Assembly (NCBI GenBank): GCA_905250125.1
Contig: CAJNOL010001076.1
Span: 18,155-82,154 of the forward strand
Direction: 5' to 3'
Source of the DNA: Rotaria sordida
Taxonomy: Eukaryota > Rotifera > Eurotatoria > Philodinida > Philodinidae
DNA: 64,000 bases
The notes beneath the pieces were generated by a model. The model was not told where the DNA came from. It was given only the letters and a program-made list of their open reading frames with translations, and searched no databases. A program made the position numbers and the translations under genes. The number at the start of each line of letters is the position of its first letter. Position 1 is the first letter of the stretch. Below, piece by piece: positions 55,822-64,000 of this stretch.

Positions 55822-57978
55822 ATGTCGATTATAAACGATACTAATGCTTCATTAATGAGTTCAATATCAACAAATAATCTTCTACGTGATTGTATTGATT
55901 TAGCTATTGATGGATTTTTATTTCGTGGTATAACACCATCAGATCATTATTATCGTTTTTCACAATCATTTCCCAAAGCTTTTACACTTTTAACATCATA
56001 TTCAAATCCAAATGGTTCATCAATGATAATGACACCAAAACAATCTCATTATCATACATCATCATCATCGTCATCATCAAAACATTCAAATACTCAACAT
56101 CAACGTACAAATAATGTTCCTCCACTTGATTTTTCTTCTTTAAATTCAAATATTTTATTAGAACAACAACCTATTTCAACAATTAAACCAACAGCTAATA
56201 CGGTAATTACTATTAAACCAAAAAAAACTGTTTATAGTCCTAAAGATGTAAGATTTTATTAGAAATTTTTATTATGTAGATTTTATAGACTTATGACTAA
56301 GAGCTCTGATTGGATTTTTTTCTCTTTTCATTCTTTGCACGTTAAGTGTGAAATTTCAATAATGAGAAATGCAATAATTAAAAATGATGTATTTCTATAA
56401 AGTGTAGTGGAAGTTAACAGATTCTATCGATAAAAAAAAACGAAGCAGTTCAACAACTAATGAAGCTAATCATACTGAATTCTACTAATTGTATATCTGA
56501 CTCTATTGCTTCGAATACGATAAAATCTAAGTCAGAAACAGAGCAATTATGATAAATCACCATTTTATCGATATGGGTTAAGATTTGATATAGAGATAAG
56601 CAGGATAAACTGTTTTCATATCCTATCTAAATGATATTTTGTTAGTCTACTGTAGATTTTTTTTCATGCTCACTCTACCCTACGCTGTAGAATACGATAG
56701 AATTATTCTACACAACTCTAATTTGATAGTATAATTTATTAGTTAAATCATACTATCAACTTCTGGCATAAATTGATGATCTATACGTAACGCCCTTTGA
56801 TTACGGGACTCGTACATATATGCGCGGGGTTAGCTTTTATGCAGGTAATAACTTTTATAATCTTTTCTTTTTCTTCGGTCATAGTGTACTCTTTTTTTCT
56901 TATGCTTTGAATATCAAAGCATCATGATATAATATTATTGTATATGAATATCAAGTAGGGTCATAGAGGTCTATGCGAATTGACACAATTTTTATATCTA
57001 AAATCGTTCAACGCTTTGTGAAATCAAACAGAAATCCTTAAAAAAATTTGTCAGCCTAGAAAGTTTTAATTATTACTCAAGTTCTAATCTTACATAAGAG
57101 CAAATGTTGAATTTTATTAAATCTATATTATAATATGAACCCATAGGATTAATTCATGGAGCTATGCAAAGGATTTTTCAATGTTTTAGACGGCTCTGCG
57201 AGCACTGAATTACATGGTGTTGATTAAAGTATAACGCAATTTGTTGTGTTCCTTTAATATATATACCTGTTTTCAGACTTCTCTGAGAAAATGCAAATAT
57301 TTTTGTCATCCTTGCAAAAATTTCGTAATCAAAAAGATTAACAATTATGATCATTGTTGCAAGCCTAGTCTATATTTGTTTTCATATAAGATCTCAATCA
57401 ATTAGAAAGATTGATTTTAAGATAGTTTAAATGAACATGAAAAATTTAAGAATGATTTACAATAAATTCTAAAATTCTTTTGATTAAATCTAATATTAAA
57501 TTATATTTTTTAGTCAATATCATCATCATCTACAAGTGTTCGTCCAGTACGTCGTCCAGGTTCATCAGGAACAAAAACTCCACTTGTAACATCGAATACT
57601 CCAAATACTCCATTATCCTCGAATGAACAATCTCCATCAATACAAACTGTAAATCCAAAACGATCAGTAACAGTTCCAAGTCCTTCATCTGATATTTGGA
57701 ATTCTCCTCAACAACAATTAAGTCCACTTGAAATTGAAGCACGTGATATTCAAGAACGTATGGGAAAACATCGTTTAAGACATGGTCGTCCACATGACCT
57801 TTCACAAATGACACCGAAACAAATTTTTGATGAAAAAAGTGATATGCAACAAGAACTATTAAGATTTGAAAATAAATATTCAAAACCAACAACCAGTGAA
57901 CAAAAACGTATTATGAAACCTTTATATGATTATTATCGACAGCTAAAACGTCTTGTTGAAAAACAACAACAAACTTAA
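55822..57978 (+). CDS. FAM13: FAM13-like protein (C-terminal FAM13 module)
   Basis: Two exons, 55822-56247 and 57514-57978, give 296 aa across a 1,266-bp intron. The N-terminal half has a short conserved-looking segment (LLRDCIDLAIDGFLFRGITP) then low-complexity Ser/His/Thr-rich sequence. The C-terminal half contains the FAM13 signature: LEIEARDIQERMGKHRLRHG, MTPKQIFDEKSDMQQELLRF, then ENKYSKPTTSEQKRIMKPLY and DYYRQLKRLVEKQ, recalling the ...MKPLYDRYRLVK... region of FAM13A/B. No RhoGAP domain is present, as in the shorter vertebrate isoforms. The start is ATG 55822; the upstream in-frame TTG is not a start. Function in this group is poorly known. Confidence 0.75.
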
Positions 57979-58241
57979 TACAAAAAACCAAGGCTTGTGT
58001 CGTATATTTGTCTTTGTATATTCTGCGTGTGTGTTTGGGTGTATATGCGTCATCTTTTTTCTTTCTATATGAGATGAAAAAAAAAACAGAGGCAAGAAAA
58101 TTGCTTCAGTATTATGAAACAATGACATGGTTGGGAAGAAAAAGAAAGTTAATTTTCAAAAATAAATTTATTTCGAAAGATTTATTCTTAAAATATTCTT
58201 ACACGAAATATTTTTTCGTTTTAGATTGTTTTTTTTGTGTT

Positions 58242-59153
58242 ATGGCTACAAGTATAACACCAATTCTTGATTTATCATCTCTTTCATTATATAAATTGAA
58301 AACAAATTCTGTATCTTCTCTTTCAAATCAAATTGAACGACGTCGTGAAGTATTAAAAAGACAAAAAGAAAAAAGAGAACAAAAATTATCTGAACTTCGT
58401 TTTTCAGCTAATGACAATGAAACAATCGAAAATAATAAACCACAATGGCCTCCTCGTCAACATCGTAAAAACACATCATCCACTTGTCCTATTGGTATGA
58501 TGCTTGCTGAATGGTTATTCACAGCTCCTGAAGATATTTCATCATGGTTTGTGATACCATGTCCACGTGGTCAACGTTGTCTCGTTGTTGTTCAATCACA
58601 TCGAACACACGTTTATGGAAAATATGGCAATCTCATGTGGACAATGTTTACAAAATTACCTAAACAAACAATTCTTTATTGTATATATGATAATCGTTCA
58701 TCCATATATCATATAATTGATATAATAATGTGGAATGGACAAGATTATTCTACACAAATTGAATGTCAATGTCGATTTTTTATGTTAACATCATTAAATG
58801 GTGATTCAAGATTAAATGAACATTTTCAAATACTTGATCATACAATTCTTGATAATAAACAAGATTTAATTGAAGCTGAAGATGGTTATTTATTATATCA
58901 TCCATTAGGTTTTTATGAATCTGGTTATTCTCCACTTGCTTGTTGGCTTAAACCATTTATGATTGAAGAAATTCTTGGAATTAAATTATCATATCCAATT
59001 AATAAACCTAATGAATATACAACAGCACAAGTTTATATGTTCGAAGAACAATCAAATAGAAAAGAACAACAATTTGTTGAAAAATCACACAAAAAAAAAG
59101 GCAAAAAAAAGCAAGAAGAAAAAGAAGGCGAAGATTTGATGTCCGTTGATTAA
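58242..59153 (+). CDS. SNUPN: Snurportin-1 (m3G-cap snRNP import adaptor)
   Basis: A single exon of 303 aa. An importin-beta-binding segment lies near the N-terminus (residues about 15-60: SSLSNQIERRREVLKRQKEK, then REQKLSEL). The cap-binding domain begins at MMLAEWLFTAPEDISSWFVI, then PCPRGQRCLVVVQS, TILYCIYDN, IIDIIMWNGQDY, DGYLLYHPLGFYESGYSPLA and CWLKPFMIEEILGI. The tail is lysine-rich. Snurportin binds the trimethylguanosine cap of assembled U snRNPs and carries them into the nucleus with importin-beta. ATG 58242 matches the family start; earlier in-frame ATGs at 58008 and beyond encode a non-homologous leader. TTTCGTTTTAG ends 17 bp before the ATG, again acceptor-like, and the FAM13 stop is 263 bp upstream. 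Confidence 0.9.
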   Translation: MATSITPILDLSSLSLYKLKTNSVSSLSNQIERRREVLKRQKEKREQKLSELRFSANDNETIENNKPQWPPRQHRKNTSSTCPIGMMLAEWLFTAPEDISSWFVIPCPRGQRCLVVVQSHRTHVYGKYGNLMWTMFTKLPKQTILYCIYDNRSSIYHIIDIIMWNGQDYSTQIECQCRFFMLTSLNGDSRLNEHFQILDHTILDNKQDLIEAEDGYLLYHPLGFYESGYSPLACWLKPFMIEEILGIKLSYPINKPNEYTTAQVYMFEEQSNRKEQQFVEKSHKKKGKKKQEEKEGEDLMSVD

Positions 59154-59214
59154 TAGATTTATTTTTTTTTTTGTTATTATGTTATTATTTTTTTTTATGA
59201 AAAAAAAACAATAA

Positions 59215-62200
59215 TTATTTTGTATCAATTGTTTCTGTATATGCAACTCCATTAGGTGTTAAACGATATTTATACTGTTTTTGATTCGTTGTTGATAAAC
59301 CATTTGGTACAGATAATGATGTTTGAAGTGTTCCACTTTTTTTATTTGTTGTTAATGAAACATTTTTTGATATTGGAGAATTTGTTATCCAAGATTCTTG
59401 TTCTAATTCACAACGAATATGACGATGTATATAACTTTCATCAGATATATCTTCATTTTCTTGTTGATCAGAACATTTTTCAGTATTTAATACATTATCA
59501 AAATCATTATTTGTTAATATTCGCCAACTAGGTGTCAAAATTTCATGAGGTGATGAACTACTAATCATTCCTGTCATGCTTGTTGATGATATTGATAATG
59601 TTGATTGTGGAGAAGCTAAGATAATAAAATTAAAAAAAAAGAAAACAACATTAATTTTTATCATTTCATAGTTATTGACATCGACAAAATTTCAAGGGGA
59701 ATGATTATGTTCATTTTTAAATCGTATGTAAAATTTCCTCAAAAAAAGTCAAATTTCGTCAGAAAAATTGAAATAAATATATGGGAACATAGTTTGAGAT
59801 CTGATCTTTTAGAAACGACATGATTTTATTATTTAGAACCTCAATTTTTTACGGTGACTTCCGCCACCTTTTTGCTTGAAATGAATACCTTTTTTCAATT
59901 TTTCTCTGTTCATACTTTTTTGATTGTGCATCACAGAATTCTCGAAAGAATTTCATTGTAGCCTATTGCTGTTTCTTTATTTCAAAGAACATGTGAAACT
60001 GTAATGCCCGGCTTTTGAGTTAAGCTTTTTTGTTATTATATTAAAAAAAAATCACTTCTATATAAATAGATAACCATTTTTCGAGGGATTGAACTTGTCA
60101 TCTTTTTTTCTTCGCATAAAAATTAAATCTAGAGAATGATTGTCCATAAAGAATTTTAGTTTGCTAAATCAGTTATTTTTACCTTTTGTTTGTTGCACAT
60201 TAGAAGTCTCTCACTACAGTCCCAACATATCATAAAAATTTCAATGCACTTTACCCAAGATCGATTTTTGAAGGAAGTCTTAAATGTGATACTCATTACT
60301 AAAATTATTATTATTGTAAATGTTATCAACTAGATTATTGTTGTACTTCATAAATCCTAAGATATCAGGAACATCTAATGGTGCTTACAAAATTTGTAGA
60401 CATCTAAGTTATACAATCAGGAGGGAAAAGTAGAAGAATTTCTTTACCCTTGAATATTATCTTGCATTTTGCTTGTCTCCTTAGAAATTTTCTTTTGCTA
60501 CCAGTTAGTGACTTTTTAATCTTTGCATGAAATATGCAAAAGAAAAAAAAAATTTCTCTTAAACATATAACAAGAACTAAATCTTCTTCTATGAAGAGAT
60601 ATGATCCACACAATAATTGAGATAATGTTAGTTAATTCCCATTGTGAAACGTAATACAATCGAATAGAAAAATCAATCATGTATTCAACATTTGATTTTG
60701 GTTTCGGAATATTTTAAAAGTTCCACGTATTGATGTGTGATTTTTCGTCTAACCGTAACTCATATTTTATTTGTACTTAGTATCAATTCTCGCTACCGTT
60801 GCTTCACTATGCTTAATAAAAAAATTAACTGAAAAAAGATATTCTTTGACTTGGCATAGAATTAATCGTACGCTACATAGAACAAGACATCGAAATTTCA
60901 TAATAAAAATCTATACATCTTGTAATTTTAAAAATTCAACACATTTTAGAAGTATTTTTGAGATAAAAGAAGAGAAAAAACTTCTTCAAAACATTGTACA
61001 AAATGGTTTTTGCTTTTTATAATTACAAGATGTACAGTTGATTGAGGAATTTCTATTTAATTGCATAGTTCAATCTTCAACAAAGCTTAAATTCATTCAA
61101 CAGATATACTTTCAAATAGTATTTGTAAGAATACATGTCAATATTTATGCTGTTGTACTTCACATGTTGGTTTGCTCCATATATTTCAACTCAATAAATG
61201 AATTGATTAACATGAAACATATAACATTGTTTACATTTAAGCCTTCCCCCTCCCCCCTCAAAAAAAGTTCGTTTTCGTCAAAATTGAAATAAATGCACGG
61301 GAAGATAGCCCGTTTTCCGCTCTTCCAGAAACGCTATTGTTTTTTCTTCGACACCTCATTTTTTGCCAAAATTTTCAATGATTTTCATTAACCTCTTTTT
61401 GAGAAACCTGCTTATTTTGAAAAAACCAAAAAATGTTTTTCGTTTTTTCTCAGTTTTTGCTTTCTTGACCGCGCAACCCTTTTTTCTCTCTCCAGACTCA
61501 TTCAATATATTTAAATATTTTTTTGTTTGAAAGAGCACGTCAAGATGCAGGGCATAATGGAGACCATTTTTTAAATTAAGCTTTGTTTTTATTATATATA
61601 TAGAGATTTATCTAATTAGACATCACCCCTTCTTAGAGAGCGTTTTGAGTCATGAAACTTCTGATCCCCTTTTTCCGCTTAAAAAGTAAGTGTTTGAAAA
61701 ACAGACCTCGTCATGCCTTGCATCCTAAGATGCTCTTTCAAACAAAGAAAGTTTTAATATATCGAAAGAGTCCGGATGAAGAAAAATGGGTTGTCAAATG
61801 AGCTATTTTTTATCCTTGTCTGATTCATATCTCTGTCAAACATCAGGATATCGAGCTGAAAATTTTACTATAACCTCCTCACTTCAACTTCAACATACCC
61901 TTCAAATTTCAGCTCATTTGAACGTACCTGGGCTGAGATCGATTTTTGAGGGGAGAGGGAGGCCTTAATATAAAGAATATAAAAATATTCTATCTGAAAA
62001 TTACATTTTACTACAAGCAACTGACACAAACATTTATTTTTTCTGTAATTTTAAGAGTTTCTCTCCAGACTCTTTCTTCTACTGAAACGACAGCTATGCT
62101 AAAAGTATTTTGGACTTTTTTAAAATTCTACACACTCTCCTTCTCAACTCTCAGCATGGATTGTCTACTCAGCATGATCCGTTTTGGCTGTAATTTCCTC

Positions 62201-63793
62201 ATAAGAAAAAGCTTTTATAAAAATGTCAATCCAATACATTCAATTTCTAGCTTAATGATAAAGTTATTTATGACCTTCCGGATAACCTCCAAGGCTCGAT
62301 CATTAGAATAGATACAGAGCTCAGGTTAATCTCCAATTAAAGACAACATCTGCACGCAGTTTTTGTTTGTATACAAAAAAAATTTCCCTTTCGTTCATTT
62401 GTAAAGAGCATTTTAATTAGCTAGATGCTGACATAAACATTAAAAGAAAATAACCATACGAAACTAACTCTTGTCTTTCGCAACATAGGAATCAATTATA
62501 AAAAACATGATTGAACAAAAATGTACCCTCATTTAGGACAATATTGATTATACTTTGAACTTTTTTGAAAGAAAATCATGATAGTAGAGTCGGAATCTTT
62601 TTTTCGAGTAAATCTAATGAAATCTGACTGTTTGATGACAAAAAACTCTATATACTTTGAAAAAGAAAATTTCAGTATATTATTCTATTCTCAAAAATTG
62701 AAATTTTAATTTAAAATTACCTATTCTTTTATGTCGTTTATTTGTAAGATCATAATTAGTTGAAATGAAATTACTGTTCGATATTTTTCGAGATTCTTCC
62801 ATTGTTCGTTTAGTATTTTTATTGGCATCTCCACCAATAAGAGATATAGATGATTGCAATTTTGGTTGTTGTTGTTGTTGTTGTTGTTTTTTCTTTGTTA
62901 TTGTTGTTGTTATTGATGTTGTTGATTGAAGTTTTTTTGATGAATTCGAAATATTTGAATTTAAATTGTGACCAATACCATCAGCGATTTTTGATAAAGA
63001 TAAAATAAGATCAGATTCTAAAAATAATAATAAAATAAATAAATTATTTTTCTATAAAATAGATAGAAAACCTGGTGTAGAATATTGTACATGACTTGTT
63101 GAATAATTATGTTCATTATGAACTTGATGAATATGTTTTAATTTCTTTAATAATTGATTATCAGTATCATTTTTTCTTTGATAAATTCTACAACGAGCAC
63201 ATGATAAATCATCATGAATTTCTTGTTGTTGTTGTTCTTCTTCTATTTCTTGTTTTTTTAATAATTCTATTGAATTATCTAACATTTTTAATCGATGTTC
63301 AAACCAAATATTTTCAAGTAAATTTACATCCGAACTAAAATATTAAAAAACAAAAATTTATTTTAAATATAGAAACAAAATGTTTCTTTTGCTTTCTATA
63401 CATTGTTTCATTTATTTTTTTATCTTGATTAATATTTAATTGTTTTATAATCATTTGTCTTTGTTGAATCCAATGAAGTCGTTTTTTTAAATCATTTATT
63501 TGTTTAATTGTTGTAGCTGGATTATAATAACGACCATGTCGAATATTTGATGTTGTTGTTAATTGACCATTATTAACAACTGTATTTAATTCATATTTTA
63601 ATAATTGTTTTATTGAATTATTAAGAATATTTATTGATTGATTAAATTTATTTTCAATTGATTTTGATGAATAATATATTGAAGAATTTATTTGAATTGG
63701 TGATGAACTGTTTATTAAACAGATACGATCAACTAAATCTTCTATGAGACATTTTATTATATCGTTATCAATCATTAAAGAATTTATACACAT
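59215..63793 (-). CDS. KANSL1: KANSL1-like NSL-complex subunit (PEHE domain)
   Basis: Exons: 63793-63402, 63334-63072, 63017-62721, 59615-59215; the frame closes at 450 aa. The N-terminal part is helical with a region RLHWIQQRQMIIKQLNINQD resembling the KANSL1 coiled-coil helix. Next comes LSCARCRIYQRK (C-x2-C), then a poly-Gln/low-complexity stretch (KKKQQQQQQQ). The last exon holds the PEHE-type module: SPHEILTPSWRILTNNDF, then EDISDESYIHRHIRCELEQE, then SWITN. KANSL1/MSL1 family PEHE domains bind the MOF (KAT8) acetyltransferase, so this is a scaffold of a histone H4 acetylating complex. The KANSL1 rather than MSL1 call rests on TPSWR followed by DxSDExYxxRH. Intron 3 is 3.1 kb and full of repeats. 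The gene converges on SNUPN, with 61 bp between stops. Confidence 0.68.
59690..60265 (+). repeat. Dispersed repeat, diverged copy (KANSL1 intron 3)
   Basis: 59730-59830 aligns with 61253-61360 (shared CCTCAAAAAAAGT and AAATTGAAATAAAT.TA.GGGA). 60205-60262 (TACAGTCCCAACATAT...GATCGATTTTTGAAGG) matches the reverse complement of 33185-33250 (ATATGTTGGGACTGTAGT). It belongs to the same family as the copies at 33130 and 61245. Confidence 0.6.
61245..61965 (+). repeat. Dispersed foldback repeat, copy 2 (KANSL1 intron 3)
   Basis: 61380-61965 is the reverse-complement counterpart of 33130-33720. The core 61525-61743 is a foldback with ends GTTTGAAAGAGCACGTCAAG and CTAAGATGCTCTTTCAAAC. The arms extend outwards through TTCAATATATT. 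The left part, 61245-61370, is shared with 59730-59830. Confidence 0.7.
62868..62887. repeat. (GTT)n tract encoding poly-Gln
   Basis: A coding microsatellite in exon 3 of the KANSL1-like gene, read as Q7 on the minus strand. Confidence 0.8.
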
Positions 63794-64000
63794 TTATGAC
63801 TAGATTTACACAGACAAGGTTTTTATTTAAATAATCATATATACAAAGAAATTTAATGAATCATTAACAATCAAATATTCATTCGTTGAATTTTAATAAC
63901 CAATTAAAATTATTAATAAAGACTTTTAGACAATAATTTTTGTATTTTTTGATGAACGAAAAAACAACTAAATTTTATAATTCAAATTTTGGATATTTTT
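63794..64000. other. Upstream flank of the KANSL1-like gene
   Basis: AT-rich window end; no further gene visible. Confidence 0.4.

Noticed and set aside
58008..58241. Upstream in-frame extension of snurportin from ATG 58008
   Set aside because: The extra 78 residues are hydrophobic or low-complexity and not part of the family; TTTTAG at 58219-58224 suggests the mRNA begins downstream.

Overview
This is AT-rich animal genomic DNA with compact multi-exon genes. Introns are mostly about 45-60 bp with GT-AG ends, plus a few introns of 1-3 kb filled with repeats. The gene set points to a bdelloid rotifer, perhaps an AT-rich genus such as Rotaria. It contains an arginine ADP-ribosyltransferase fold fused to TPRs (a family greatly expanded in bdelloids), an rvt-type cellular reverse transcriptase gene, intron-bearing MULEs, and orthologues of conserved animal proteins. 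The species call is inference from protein families; no search was run.

Layout. 1-7.4 kb: 3' end of an HTATSF1-like splicing factor (+); an rvt-type reverse-transcriptase gene (-) cut by a 100-N gap; a 352-bp hAT-type MITE with 8-bp target duplications inside a decayed coding remnant; a complete 2.4-kb MULE with 9-bp target duplications and an intact five-exon FLYWCH/MULE transposase. 8.6-12.6 kb: a 702-aa ART-TPR gene (-). 13.6-14.5 kb: a near-perfect 88-bp hairpin next to a 727-bp foldback element. 15.1-15.9 kb: UBE2M/UBC12 (+). 16-24 kb: gene-poor, with repeat arrays and one six-TM membrane protein gene (-). 24.5-25.6 kb: a sterol-desaturase/fatty-acid-hydroxylase gene (+). 26-27.8 kb: a dead DDE transposon. 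28.6-30.3 kb: an F-box gene (-). 32.3-39.5 kb: a 14-exon ERICH3-like gene (-) encoding DUF4590 plus two PLAT domains. 40.4-44.5 kb: a secreted repeat protein (+), a claudin-like protein (-), and a small secreted four-cysteine peptide (+). 45.0-45.3 kb: a 5S rRNA gene abutting a tRNA-like SINE. 47.8-55.6 kb: MCPH1 (microcephalin) and EAF (ELL-associated factor), head-to-tail on the minus strand and 99 bp apart. 55.8-59.2 kb: FAM13-like and snurportin-1 genes (+). 59.2-63.8 kb: a KANSL1-like gene (-) with a 3.1-kb repeat-filled intron.

Functional themes. Nuclear housekeeping dominates the right half: transcription elongation (EAF), chromatin acetylation (KANSL1), chromosome condensation/DNA damage (MCPH1), and snRNP import (SNUPN). 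UBE2M supplies neddylation, which activates the cullin ligases that F-box proteins serve. Several starts (MCPH1, UBE2M, SNUPN) lie just 3' of a strong splice acceptor with no visible upstream exon. This fits spliced-leader trans-splicing, known in bdelloids, and makes EAF-MCPH1 a candidate operon. Reading frames of all reconstructed multi-exon genes close exactly across the proposed introns, which is strong internal support.
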